Numbered from the stretch's first letter, positions 1-8,980 are shown. The stretch is DNA of 64,000 nt from Marinoscillum sp040222955 (GCF_040222955.1 NZ_JAVKCA010000002.1:62001-126000), one strand, 5' to 3'. Notes: generated from the letters alone by a model not told the origin. Numbers and translations: made by a program.

Positions 1-1484
1 TGTTCCCTCAGGAAACCCACGTAAGGAGAGTTCATTGCCGGTCTCAGTGCCATGGCCTCATCAAAGTGTGTTTTGGCCTCCTCAATGAGACCCGAAGCAA
101 GGAGGGCCTCCGCGAGGTTCAGGTGCGCCTCAGGTGCATCCGGATAAAGCTGAACACAGTGCAGGAATACCACAGTGGCATCTTCCATTCGGGACAGTCT
201 GTGCATCAGGTTGACCCCCAGCTGCCCCAGAAGAGACGGCCCCATCAAGAAGTCCTCACTGCCAGCTACCACCAGGCTATCGTGCCAGGCCAGTACTTCC
301 TCCAGACAACGCCCTTCGGTGAGTTTGCGGCTCATCGCCAGGTGAATGGGATACTTTACCGCACTCAGCGATCCACCCTGGAGGTGATCGATGAGGTGCC
401 CGCTGATCACGCCGGGATTGAAATCATCCGAAGTATTGGAAAGAACCATTACTCCAATCTCTTTGGACGGAATGAGGATCATGTCTCCGCTGAAGCCACC
501 GGCATGCCAACTGTTGTTGTATATCCGGGCGCCTTCTGCATCTACGATTTCCCACCCGTAGCCCTTGTAGAGATGCTCGGCGGTTTTGTAATGAGTGGTC
601 AGTAACTGATCAATGGAAGCTGATGAGAGCCCCTGTGGGGCACCGGGCGTACGGAGGGCCATCTGCATCCATTTGGCCATGTCACCCACGGTAGTGTGCA
701 GTCCAAAGCTTCCTGCATTTTCCCGGGTATAAGGATAAATCTCCGATGCTCTCAGGTCATAGCTCAGCCAGTTGAGCACCTCGTGTGGTCTGGCCATCGT
801 AACTGAAGTAGTATCCGGAAAAAACGTGGAATGGGTCATGCCCAGTGGTTCCAACATTTCGGTATGTATTACCTCTTCGAAAGACTTTTTCTCAGACTTG
901 GCCATCAGGTCGGCCAGGATATCATAGTTATAGGGAGACCTTTTGCATTGGCTGCCAGGTGCAAACAGGACATCCTGAAAAATAATACTGCGCGTGGTGG
1001 CCTCCAGCGCACCTTCATCGTAGGCTGGCATGTCCCAGGCCGGGTTGAAATGAGGAACTCCCGATGTATGCGTGAGGAGGTGGTGCAAGGTAATGCGCTG
1101 GTAGTCTCCCTGCATCTGAAAGTAAGGCAGCTCCTTAACCACCGGATCCTGCAAGCTGAGTCTGTTGGTCTCCTGCAAGCGAAGTGCGGTACTCGCCACC
1201 AGCAGCTCCGAGAAGCCACCCGCAAAAAATACTGTGGAATCTGTGAATGGCCTCTTTCGGATCACGTCGCTATATCCGGTGGTGAGGTAATAGGCCGTAT
1301 CGCGTGTGACCACCACCACGGCCATACCTGGCAGCGGATAGGTTTGAGTCACTGATTGGGTAAAACTTTTGAGTGCCGGAATGTCCAGGTTGGCTTGAAA
1401 AAGGGAAGTTTCCTGCACCGGACTACATTGGGTGAGTGCAAGGCAAAAAATGATGAGCGAGTAAATTCTTTTGTCAAGGACCAT
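1..1484 (-). CDS. Serine-hydrolase-fold lipoprotein with degenerate active site and C-terminal TPR-like region (partial, runs off the left edge)
   Basis: The frame is open from ATG at 1484 to base 1, at least 494 residues. The N-terminus is hydrophobic and ends in LTQC near residue 20, a possible lipoprotein signal with a non-standard residue before Cys. The body has the class C beta-lactamase / penicillin-binding fold layout: LHHLLTHTSG, LEPLGMTHS, and a late WHAGGFSG matching the HxG motif. The SxxK position reads GGFSE (about residues 89-93), so the nucleophilic Ser is Gly and the Lys is Glu. The YxN position reads RSP, so the Tyr is lost. The last 90 residues look like a tetratricopeptide pair (EAHLNLAEALLASG). 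The family fold is clear; I infer a non-catalytic binding role. The 3' end lies outside the window. Confidence 0.85.
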   Translation of the reverse strand, partial: MVLDKRIYSLIIFCLALTQCSPVQETSLFQANLDIPALKSFTQSVTQTYPLPGMAVVVVTRDTAYYLTTGYSDVIRKRPFTDSTVFFAGGFSELLVASTALRLQETNRLSLQDPVVKELPYFQMQGDYQRITLHHLLTHTSGVPHFNPAWDMPAYDEGALEATTRSIIFQDVLFAPGSQCKRSPYNYDILADLMAKSEKKSFEEVIHTEMLEPLGMTHSTFFPDTTSVTMARPHEVLNWLSYDLRASEIYPYTRENAGSFGLHTTVGDMAKWMQMALRTPGAPQGLSSASIDQLLTTHYKTAEHLYKGYGWEIVDAEGARIYNNSWHAGGFSGDMILIPSKEIGVMVLSNTSDDFNPGVISGHLIDHLQGGSLSAVKYPIHLAMSRKLTEGRCLEEVLAWHDSLVVAGSEDFLMGPSLLGQLGVNLMHRLSRMEDATVVFLHCVQLYPDAPEAHLNLAEALLASGLIEEAKTHFDEAMALRPAMNSPYVGFLRE

Positions 1485-1654
1485 AATTGCGATATTGTGT
1501 TGATCGCAATTTGACATCTATTTTATGCTTCAAAATTCACAAATAGGTATAAAATAGTACGTTTGATTGGTATATTTTCAATATATAAAATGGGTATTTC
1601 TTTTACTCAGAACAATTGGAAGTGGGGAAATTTCCCCCTGATATTACCAATGAA

Positions 1655-1772
1655 AACCGTCATTCCCGCGCAGGCGGGAATCTCATCCAGGAGAGGTTTT
1701 CAGAAAGATGAGTCGATTTGGAAGGCATTGTCTTACGGTTCGACGGAGCTCAGCATGACAATGCCGGCCTTA
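1655..1772. repeat. Dispersed palindromic intergenic repeat (VIPAQAGI type)
   Basis: Inside the 415-bp gap 1485-1899 lies a hairpin, ATTCCCGC / GCGGGAAT at 1662-1669 and 1674-1681, within CATTCCCGCGCAGGCGGGAA. About 60 bp on comes GGTTCGACGGAGCTCAGCA. Translated, the element gives the VIPAQAGIS string that is familiar from spurious ORFs in many bacterial genomes. The open frame covering it is therefore not called as a gene. I see no other feature in this gap. Confidence 0.6.
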
Positions 1773-1899
1773 GCTTGCAATTCGGAATCAGCGTGAGAAT
1801 GTAGGTGGATAAAAAAAAGCCAGGTGCTGATCACAACAATGCCGAGCGCCTGTCCCATTGAAAATGTCATGGTGAGGCTGTTGAACCATCAGAGGGTTT

Positions 1900-2667
1900 T
1901 TAACGATGGTTAATTATATCAACTAATTCAAATAGTAAAATTTGACCCTCATAATTATTGTAGATCATTTTGACGTAACCGTACTCCTTCTTGAACCAAT
2001 AGGTCAAGGTGGATGTACCAATAGTGCCTGTTGCAATAGATTCAATTACCCAGCAACTATCAATTTTACCCATTGGAACATGTACGCCTTCAATGCCACG
2101 TACGTAGTACCTGTGATCCAGGTGTGAATCACTCCAGTCTCCCCATCCTGAATGAATATTTATTGATCCCGGCCACTCTGATCCAGGTTTTAGCAAATCA
2201 TAAACAATATCAGGGTATGGAGCGATTTGGGTAAAATCATACTGATTAACCCTAACAGGATGTATCCAAATTGATTTCTCAGTCTCCCAGAATCCTTCCT
2301 CATAGCTCTCCAACCACTCCCTCTCCAGAGACTTATTAATTTTGTAGGTCTCATACTTGACCTGCTCATCGGGATCGTCTTCAAAAATTATCTTAAGCTC
2401 TTCCTGATTACCATTAAATACCCCACCTGTAGCCATCACTAACACCTCAGCCTCAGACAGCAGCAAATAATCCTTGTCCCATATTTTCGTAGAATACCTG
2501 AATTCTCTACAACAGAAAAACACCGAGTTATCTAAACACCATGAAGAATCAGAAACATTACAATAAGAAGACGTGCTTGTTTGGGTAGTATCTCGACAGT
2601 TGGTCATTAAGAGCGGGATAAATGATAAATAAACATAAACTCTGTATTGTCTGAGATTAGCTTTCAT
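1900..2667 (-). CDS. Hypothetical lipoprotein
   Basis: 255 residues, family not recognised. The N-terminus (YVYLSFIPLLMTNCRD) is a hydrophobic stretch ending in Cys at about residue 24, consistent with a lipoprotein signal. Several cysteines follow (YCNVSDSSWCLDN, FFCCRE), which suggests disulfides in an exported protein. The rest is mixed and rich in aromatic and acidic residues, ending YNNYEGQILLFELVD. It stands alone: 232 bp from the next leftward gene and 273 bp from the divergent gene to the right. The stretch 2668-2940 is AT-rich and presumably holds both promoters, but no confident box is visible. Confidence 0.6.
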   Translation of the reverse strand: MKANLRQYRVYVYLSFIPLLMTNCRDTTQTSTSSYCNVSDSSWCLDNSVFFCCREFRYSTKIWDKDYLLLSEAEVLVMATGGVFNGNQEELKIIFEDDPDEQVKYETYKINKSLEREWLESYEEGFWETEKSIWIHPVRVNQYDFTQIAPYPDIVYDLLKPGSEWPGSINIHSGWGDWSDSHLDHRYYVRGIEGVHVPMGKIDSCWVIESIATGTIGTSTLTYWFKKEYGYVKMIYNNYEGQILLFELVDIINHR

Positions 2668-2940
2668 AATTGGCTTTTAAAAAAATCTGATAGAACACAG
2701 GATGTAACATTTCTCCATCTACTCAATTTAAATCAATACCAACATAATCCACACAACTATCATCGCCAACGTCTCAATATACACCACTCAGAGACCAGAT
2801 AGCCAGTAAGTTCCTGACAAACTTCATGCTGGTAGCTGAGTATTGGCAATCATTCATTTGATCAGTTTTGGTAGGATTGTCAGTGTAAACTAACGAGTAG
2901 TCACGGGGTACAAATTCACCAGTGACCTAATATACCAAAA

Positions 2941-4812
2941 ATGGGAGATCACCTCATAGATGTAGCGGCAAGCGACAAAGCCAGATTGAGCTTTATCAGT
3001 CATTTACTTGACGACCTCAAGAGCCTGCAATACATGCTGGATCATCGAATGATCGAAGACGATATAATTCGTATCGGTGCTGAGCAGGAGCTGTGTCTGG
3101 TCAACGAACATTGGCGTCCGGCCAAAAATGCTGTAGAGATCATTGAATCCATCAATGATCCTCATTTCACCTCTGAGCTGGCCCTTTACAATCTGGAGAT
3201 CAATCTGGATCCCGAAGAGTTTTCGGGTGATGCCTTCAGGCAACAGGAGCAACAACTCGCAGCCTTCATTTCAAAGGCAAGAAGGGCTGCCCGCAAGCAC
3301 CATAGCAGGATCGTACTCACAGGTATCTTACCCACCATTTCCAGGCACGAACTGGCCCTCGAGTATATGACGCCTTCTCCGCGCTATTATGCACTCAATG
3401 AGCTGCTCACCGGAGTATTAGGCAGTGATTTCAGGATGCACTTCACCGGAGTGGATGAGCTCTCCATTGCCCACAATTCCATGATGTTTGAGGCATGCAA
3501 CACAAGCTTTCAAATGCACCTTCAAATCAACCCGCACCATTTTGAAGCGGACTACAACTGGGCCCAGACAATCGCCGGACCTGTACTGGGAGTGTGTACC
3601 AATTCGCCCCTATTGCTGGGCAATGAGCTCTGGAGTGAAACCCGGATAGCACTCTTCCAGCAAAGCATAGACACCCGCAAAATCTCTCGATACCAGAATA
3701 AACAGCAACCCCGCGTAGCGTTTGGGAGCAACTGGGTAAGCGGAAGCATTGCGGATTTCTACAAGAAAGAAATCTCTAAATACCGGATACTGCTGACCAA
3801 GAAGATAGAAAGAAACTCCCTGGAAGAATTGAAAGCCGGGAGGATCCCCAGACTGGACGCTCTCAACTTGCACAATGGGACTATATACAGATGGAATCGC
3901 CCATGCTATGGCGTGGGAAACGGGAAACCCCATGTTCGGATAGAAAACCGGTACATTCCCGCCGGACCAACCGTGGCAGATGAAATCGCCAATTTTGCTT
4001 TTTGGGCCGGTCTCATGAAGGGTCGACCACCTGAGTATGACGCCATGCAGGAGAAAATGGACTTTGCAGACGTCAAAAGCAATTTCCTCAAAGCCGCCAG
4101 AAACGGCTCTGAAACCATCATGAACTGGATGGGAAAGAAAATACCACTGCCATTGCTGGTTCTGGAGCATCTGATTCCCATCGCCAGGATGGGGCTAGAG
4201 CGGATGAACATAGATCCGGTGGATATCAACAGATATCTGGGCATCATAGAAGCTCGCATTGCTACGCAAACCGGGGCTGAGTGGATCAGCAAAAACTACC
4301 GCTACCTCCGCAAAAGGTTAAAGACCGACGATGCCCTGATCGCCCTGACGGAAGGTCTGTATCTGAGCGAACAGAAATACAAATCTGTGAATGAATGGCC
4401 ACACATCACGGACCTGGACTCATTTGGGTCACGGGTCTCAAGCGTCAGACACATTATGAGCACCACGCTGGTTACAGCTGACAGCAAAGATTCAGCCTTG
4501 CTAACGCTGCAATATATGAAGTGGAACAACATCCACCACCTCCCGGTAGTGGACAAAAAGGAGCGGCTGGTAGGGCTGATTACCTGGAGTCACCTCAAAA
4601 AGCACTGGGAATCCGTGCATATCAATGGCCATGTGGTTTCAGCCTCCGATATCATGATCAAGGACGTCATCACCGTCAGCCATGTGACCCCTATAGATGA
4701 GGCTGAGCTGATGATGAAAGAAAAATCCATCGGATGCCTGCCGGTGGTTCAGGAAGGACACCTGATAGGCATTATCACCAACACCGATTTAACAGAATTA
4801 AAAAATGGCTGA
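2941..4812 (+). CDS. Glutamate-cysteine ligase family 2 (GCS2)-like protein with C-terminal tandem CBS domains
   Basis: 623 residues. Residues about 40-480 carry GCS2 / YbdK-type features: GAEQELCLV near residue 47 (the acidic metal-binding start strand), NLEINLDPEEF, and FQMHLQINP. GCS2 enzymes join an amino-acid carboxylate to an amine using ATP. Residues about 502-622 hold two CBS modules (SVRHIMSTTLVTAD and ASDIMIKDVITVS), normally adenine-nucleotide sensors. The next gene starts inside this one (ATG of 4805 overlaps the TGA at 4810-4812), so they are translationally coupled. The substrate is not evident from sequence. True gamma-glutamyl-cysteine synthesis is possible but not shown; the CBS pair suggests energy-state control. 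Confidence 0.8.
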   Translation: MGDHLIDVAASDKARLSFISHLLDDLKSLQYMLDHRMIEDDIIRIGAEQELCLVNEHWRPAKNAVEIIESINDPHFTSELALYNLEINLDPEEFSGDAFRQQEQQLAAFISKARRAARKHHSRIVLTGILPTISRHELALEYMTPSPRYYALNELLTGVLGSDFRMHFTGVDELSIAHNSMMFEACNTSFQMHLQINPHHFEADYNWAQTIAGPVLGVCTNSPLLLGNELWSETRIALFQQSIDTRKISRYQNKQQPRVAFGSNWVSGSIADFYKKEISKYRILLTKKIERNSLEELKAGRIPRLDALNLHNGTIYRWNRPCYGVGNGKPHVRIENRYIPAGPTVADEIANFAFWAGLMKGRPPEYDAMQEKMDFADVKSNFLKAARNGSETIMNWMGKKIPLPLLVLEHLIPIARMGLERMNIDPVDINRYLGIIEARIATQTGAEWISKNYRYLRKRLKTDDALIALTEGLYLSEQKYKSVNEWPHITDLDSFGSRVSSVRHIMSTTLVTADSKDSALLTLQYMKWNNIHHLPVVDKKERLVGLITWSHLKKHWESVHINGHVVSASDIMIKDVITVSHVTPIDEAELMMKEKSIGCLPVVQEGHLIGIITNTDLTELKNG

Positions 4813-6001
4813 AACGGATCACATGGTCGCAAATGAGGAGATAGCTTTAGAGCGCATCATCGGAAGGATAGACGGATCGGAGCCTGGTCCATGTTTGATT
4901 TTCTTTGCGGGCATACATGGCAATGAACCATCGGGTGTTTTTGCCTTCAGGCAGGTACTCGATGAACTGAGCCAGCACAAGATGGTAGCCAGTGGCAGTA
5001 TCATCGGCATTGCCGGCAACCTCTGGGCCTTGCAGCGATCTGAGCGTTTTCACACCAAAGACCTGAACCGGCTCTGGACCAGGGAACAAATAGAAGACCT
5101 CACGAAGACACCCGCAATATTGCAGGAAGACCAACAACAGCAGCAGGAAATCTATGAGTTGCTCCAGAGCCTCCTCAATGAGGAGACGGGCCCTTTCTAT
5201 TTTTTCGATCTGCATACTACCTCTGCTGATTCGGTACCTTTCATTACCGTCAACGACAGTCTGCTAAACAGACGGTTTACCAGGCAGTATCCGGTCCCGT
5301 TAATTTTAGGGATAGAAGAATACGTGGAAGGCGCCCTGCTGAGCTATATCAATGAACTGGGGTATGTCTCCTTTGGGTTCGAAGGAGGGCAGCATGAAGA
5401 TCCGTCGGCACTGGAGAACCACAAGATGTTCATCTACCTGTCTCTGGTGTTTGCAGGTGTGGTGGATAAAAGCCGCATTCCTTTTGATGAATACCTGATG
5501 CAGCTACACGGCAACAGTGCCGGGAAACGTTCATTTTACGAAATCTACGATCGCTATGAAATCCAGCCCGATGAGAAGTTTGTGATGAGGCCAGGATTCT
5601 CCAATTTTCAAAAGATCAAAAAAGGAACCCAACTGGCGTCTAGAAACGGCCGATCCATCACCTCAGCTGAATCGGCCATGCTGTTCATGCCACTCTACCA
5701 GTCTCAGGGCAATGACGGCTACTTTCTCATCCGAAAGATTCCCGTTTTTTTCCTCTGGCTATCCGCCGTTCTTCGACGGACCCAGGTCGACCGAATATTC
5801 ACTTTGCTCCCAGGAGTGCGCTGGTCTTCCGGAGAACGGGAAGCCATGATTGTAGACCTGCGTATCGCACGATTCATTGCCAGGCAGATCTTTCATCTGT
5901 TTGGATACCGCAGCAAGGAGCTGGGTTCCCATCATCTGGTCATCAAAAACAGAGAATACGGATCCAGAACCAATGAATACAGGGGTGCTCCCTGGTGGTA
6001 A
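4805..6001 (+). CDS. Succinylglutamate desuccinylase / aspartoacylase family zinc deacylase
   Basis: 398 residues. FFAGIHGNEPSG holds the zinc ligands H38 and E41, DLNRLW is the family's substrate-binding motif, and FFDLHTTS supplies the third zinc ligand. These enzymes hydrolyse N-acyl or amide bonds of small amino-acid conjugates by an M14-like mechanism. No signal peptide is visible, so it is cytoplasmic. It overlaps the upstream GCS2/CBS gene by 8 bp. An amide-forming and an amide-breaking enzyme are thus made together, possibly acting on the same glutamyl-type conjugate; that link is inference. The last 80 residues (YFLIRKIPVFFLWLSAVLRR onward) are an extension that I do not recognise. 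Confidence 0.8.
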   Translation: MAETDHMVANEEIALERIIGRIDGSEPGPCLIFFAGIHGNEPSGVFAFRQVLDELSQHKMVASGSIIGIAGNLWALQRSERFHTKDLNRLWTREQIEDLTKTPAILQEDQQQQQEIYELLQSLLNEETGPFYFFDLHTTSADSVPFITVNDSLLNRRFTRQYPVPLILGIEEYVEGALLSYINELGYVSFGFEGGQHEDPSALENHKMFIYLSLVFAGVVDKSRIPFDEYLMQLHGNSAGKRSFYEIYDRYEIQPDEKFVMRPGFSNFQKIKKGTQLASRNGRSITSAESAMLFMPLYQSQGNDGYFLIRKIPVFFLWLSAVLRRTQVDRIFTLLPGVRWSSGEREAMIVDLRIARFIARQIFHLFGYRSKELGSHHLVIKNREYGSRTNEYRGAPWW

Positions 6002-6117
6002 TGGATGGTATCAGTCGGCCATACAACTGAGTTGAGTCCGAGCGAAGCTGTCGGTAAGCGCATCGTCAAAGCTTTTACCTCAACAGTCTTATGAACCCCA
6101 AAGGTGTCTGTAAGGTC

Positions 6118-6732
6118 TCAATTCCCCTCATCAAAAACCATATCCAAATAATTCTTGTAAAGCATCAGATGCTTAGCGGTCAGCGATGGGTCATTGATCG
6201 CTTTGGAAACAATGTACGCCCCCTCCACCACAACATTAAAGTGATCAGCCAGCACCACTTTATCAACCTCTACTTTCGGTGTACAGCACTCCAATACTTT
6301 ATCTATCATGTCTTCAAAAGCTATTCGCCATTTGATCATGGTTTCTTTAACCACTTCCTTGATTTCCTCATCATATTGGTTTTGCTCGTTGCTTACAGAC
6401 GCATACAAACAATTGGGCGGCTCTTTCAGATCAGAAAACATATCGATGAAGCATTGAATAAACTCTAACAACCTCCGTTTAGGTTGATCTTCATAAGCTT
6501 CCGTAGCGCTCATAACATTGGCCAGCTCCTCAAGATCCGCCGAAGCAAACTCATTCATTAGGACAAGCGCCAACTCAGCTTTTGTCTTGAAATGATAAAA
6601 GAAAGCTCCTTTGGTAATACCCGTTTTCTGAAGGATTAAATCTATAGATGTACCTGCAAATCCATTTTCATAAATCAGGGCCTTGGATTCTGCCAGTATC
6701 CTATCTCTTGTTGCTTTTCCGTCACGTCTCAT
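6118..6732 (-). CDS. TetR/AcrR family transcriptional regulator
   Basis: 204 residues with an N-terminal TetR helix-turn-helix (about 8-57): TRDRILAESKALIYENGF, then GTSIDLILQKTGITKGAFFY and the HFKTKAEL segment. The C-terminal ligand domain is typical in length. It is divergent from the sterol-desaturase-like gene at 6826. The space between them holds a 23-bp sequence repeated twice with an AACTAGTT core, so this protein very likely controls that gene and itself. On its own strand TATCTTTG (6737-6744) matches the Bacteroidota -7 box but lies only about 4 bp before the ATG, which would give a very short leader. The inducer is unknown; the target suggests a lipid-like ligand. Confidence 0.9.
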   Translation of the reverse strand: MRRDGKATRDRILAESKALIYENGFAGTSIDLILQKTGITKGAFFYHFKTKAELALVLMNEFASADLEELANVMSATEAYEDQPKRRLLEFIQCFIDMFSDLKEPPNCLYASVSNEQNQYDEEIKEVVKETMIKWRIAFEDMIDKVLECCTPKVEVDKVVLADHFNVVVEGAYIVSKAINDPSLTAKHLMLYKNYLDMVFDEGN

Positions 6733-6754
6733 TTCACAAAGATAAATTTAATTA

Positions 6755-6818
6755 TACCAACTAGTTTGTTTAAATAAAAGATTTCCATAAGTTTGTACCA
6801 ACTAGTTTGTTTAAATAA
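6755..6818 (+). promoter_or_regulatory. Bacteroidota-type promoter with twin TetR operators
   Basis: A 23-bp sequence occurs identically at 6755-6777 and 6796-6818; it contains ACCAACTAGTTTGT with palindromic core AACTAGTT, and the copies are 41 bp apart. TTTG at 6765-6768 and TAAGTTTG at 6788-6795 are separated by exactly 19 nt, matching the Bacteroidota consensus TTTG-N19-TAnnTTTG. One operator covers the -33 box and the other the start-site region. Binding of the adjacent TetR protein there would block polymerase; that is inference. Confidence 0.7.
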
Positions 6819-6825
6819 TAAAGCC

Positions 6826-7608
6826 ATGAACTTTCCAACTCCATTACAATTACTACTCGATCCTGTCTCATTGACCGTCCTGGCCATGTTTTTTGCACTG
6901 TATGCCTGGGAAAAGCTATTTCCCAGGAATAAAAATTTACCCACTGTTAAGTATGCCACAGCCAGAGGCTTATTTGCCTTTGCTGTTTTCTTCTTTTTAA
7001 GCTCTTACCTACCCATAGTAACAGATGGTTTTTTGGCTCAATACCAGCTCATTGATCTTTCAGGGCTACCGTTGCACACCCAGGTGCTGATTGGCCTATT
7101 TACTTATCAGTTCCTGTTGTATGGCTGGCACAGATCTATGCATGAGTCCAATCTGTTATGGAAAGGGTTTCACCAAATGCATCATAGCTCCGAGCGTCTG
7201 GACATTCCAAGCACCTTTTATTTCAGTCCACTGGATATGATAGGGTTTACTTTTTTGGGAAGTATTGTTTTCGCACTGCTAATGGGTGTTTCCCCTCAAG
7301 CGATCACGGTGATTATCCTGGTACTGAATTTCCTGAGCATCTTTCAACACGCCAATATCCGGACCCCACAATGGTTAGGCTATTTGATTCAGCGGCCCGA
7401 ACAACATGCTATCCACCATAAACGAGGCGTGCATATGCAGAATTATTCGGACCTGCCCATTTACGATCTCATTTTCGGAACATTCAGTAACCCAAAATCA
7501 TTCGAAGGAGAAAGCGGGTTTTACGATGGTGCATCTGCCAGGGTTATGGACATGATGTTGTTCAGAGATGTTGCTAATACCGGCAATGAACTGACACCCG
7601 GAAAGTAA
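6826..7608 (+). CDS. Sterol desaturase / fatty acid hydroxylase family membrane protein
   Basis: 260 residues from ATG 6826. The frame stays open further upstream, but the ATG downstream of the promoter and second operator is preferred. It has four or more membrane helices and the di-iron histidine clusters of the family: HRSMH (102-106), HQMHH (116-120), then HAIHHKRGVH near residue 203. Such enzymes use O2 and a di-iron centre to hydroxylate or desaturate lipids in the membrane. It is probably repressed by the divergent TetR regulator. The substrate is not predictable; hopanoid, carotenoid, sterol and fatty-acid targets all occur in the family. Confidence 0.85.
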   Translation: MNFPTPLQLLLDPVSLTVLAMFFALYAWEKLFPRNKNLPTVKYATARGLFAFAVFFFLSSYLPIVTDGFLAQYQLIDLSGLPLHTQVLIGLFTYQFLLYGWHRSMHESNLLWKGFHQMHHSSERLDIPSTFYFSPLDMIGFTFLGSIVFALLMGVSPQAITVIILVLNFLSIFQHANIRTPQWLGYLIQRPEQHAIHHKRGVHMQNYSDLPIYDLIFGTFSNPKSFEGESGFYDGASARVMDMMLFRDVANTGNELTPGK

Positions 7609-7738
7609 GCTCTATTCACCAGTTTTGCGGATCCGCACACTGCTCAGTTACTTGAAAATAATGCGCAAAACCAATTATTTTGCAACCCATCGAAGGGTTC
7701 AAAGAGTCAACCATCTGATCAGCAATAAGGAATACACC

Positions 7739-8284
7739 ATGCAAGATTATTTCGACCTGGCGACAAAGAATGGAGTTACCCTTTTGTATAAGGGAGATTG
7801 TCAATTCTGTGGAGCGAATACGAAAAGAGGAGTTCACGAATGCCTGGAGATTTTTAATCTCGGGTTTCATGAAATTGACTTTTCCAACGTTGAAAATCAT
7901 CGCTATAAGTTCCTGATTGTTGATGCCCATACCCTACAACATTCTGAAATTCACGGAAGATGGAATAATCACTTCCACCTCACAAGACTGCATTTGGTTT
8001 TAAAATATGAGATGAAGTGGGCTTATGAATTATCTCCAAAACTTAGTGCTTATCTGAATTCCTATAAGGTTGGCAAACAGGACGAATACCTGGTACCTCC
8101 CAAAGTGCGGGAAAGGGGAAATATCACCACAACTGATGTACTTAAAAATGCAAACAGTGAAACCGAATGCAAAGAAATGATCAAAAAATGGGCAATCGAG
8201 GTGTATAACCAATGGAGTGCCTACTATCACGTAGTGGACAATATCGCTCAGGGATTCCTGAGAACAATCCCATACACTCACTAA
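7739..8284 (+). CDS. DUF5946-like protein
   Basis: 181 residues from ATG 7739 (MQDYFDLATKNG). The open frame continues upstream but that part looks non-coding. It has a short Cys motif (CQFCGANTKRGVHECLEIFN) and conserved-looking VDAHTLQHSEIHGR and NNHFHLTRLHL, which fit my memory of the DUF5946 family. The Cys and His residues suggest metal binding, but no function is established. It lies 130 bp downstream of the hydroxylase on the same strand and could be co-transcribed. The family assignment is from memory and moderate. Confidence 0.6.
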   Translation: MQDYFDLATKNGVTLLYKGDCQFCGANTKRGVHECLEIFNLGFHEIDFSNVENHRYKFLIVDAHTLQHSEIHGRWNNHFHLTRLHLVLKYEMKWAYELSPKLSAYLNSYKVGKQDEYLVPPKVRERGNITTTDVLKNANSETECKEMIKKWAIEVYNQWSAYYHVVDNIAQGFLRTIPYTH

Positions 8285-8446
8285 CTGCACCCCCGATCCT
8301 TCAGCACAGCAGAAACGAAAGTGCTAAATGATGGCTACTGCACCGAGTGGCGATACGGAAAAATGCGTCATCCTATGGATTGATCAAATTCATTCATGGA
8401 AATTTTACGAAATTTGAACACTCCTTACTTAATGATCAGGAACACT

Positions 8447-8911
8447 ATGACCACTGAAAACAATGCACACACAGTAACATGTCAAATGCTCATCCGAAAA
8501 CCTGCCAAGGTTGTCTTTGAAGCGATCATCGATCCTCGAATCACCACAAACTTCTGGTTTACCAAATCCAGTGGCCGACTGGAAACGGGGAAGACGGTGA
8601 CCTGGGAGTGGGAAATGTACAACGCCTCTGCAGAGGTGCGCGTGGGAGAGATCATCCAAAACCGGCGCATCGCCATGGAGTGGGGCGATCCCTCCACCAC
8701 GGTGGTCTTTGAGCTGGAGGCCTACACCCCCGAGCAGACCTATGTGGTCATCCGGCACTTTGGCTTTCATGAAACCGGCGATGCACTCATTGCCGCGCTG
8801 AAGGACAGCACCGGAGGCTTCACCTCATTACTGGATGGCATGAAGGCCTACCTGGAGCATGGAATCAAACTGAATCTGACGGGAGATAAATACGTTCAAA
8901 AACCGGAGTGA
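8447..8911 (+). CDS. SRPBCC (START-like / AHSA1-type) domain protein
   Basis: 154 residues from ATG 8447 (MTTENNAHTVTCQM). It shows the AHSA1-type polyketide-cyclase-like pattern: LIRKPAKVVFEAIIDPRITT followed by FWFTKSSGRLETG, then GEIIQNRRIAMEWGDPSTTV, and a C-terminal long helix (GGFTSLLDGMKAYLEHG). The fold is a hydrophobic-cavity helix-grip that binds small ligands. No catalytic function can be assigned. It stands alone, followed by a repeat-rich stretch. Confidence 0.8.
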   Translation: MTTENNAHTVTCQMLIRKPAKVVFEAIIDPRITTNFWFTKSSGRLETGKTVTWEWEMYNASAEVRVGEIIQNRRIAMEWGDPSTTVVFELEAYTPEQTYVVIRHFGFHETGDALIAALKDSTGGFTSLLDGMKAYLEHGIKLNLTGDKYVQKPE

Positions 8912-8980
8912 TGACACGAATAAAAGGGCATCGTACTGGTTTGTGAGGCACGAAACAATACCGGAATCTTGAGGGAATCA
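8900..8980. repeat. Repeat family A, copy 1 (diverged left half)
   Basis: The right half, from GGTTTGTGAGGCACGAAACA at 8938 to GAGGGAATCA at 8980, is identical to copy 2 at 9306-9349. The left half is diverged. It overlaps the last codons of the SRPBCC gene. The 548-bp gap 8912-9459 contains this copy, copy 2 and a fragment of repeat B, with no gene visible. Confidence 0.75.

Noticed and set aside
66..1355. Two long plus-strand open frames (66-605, 831-1355)
   Set aside because: They lie antisense to the continuous serine-hydrolase-fold gene and give protein unlike any family.
1563..1796. 77-residue plus-strand frame with VIPAQAGIS
   Set aside because: It is the translation of a dispersed palindromic repeat, a known source of spurious ORFs.
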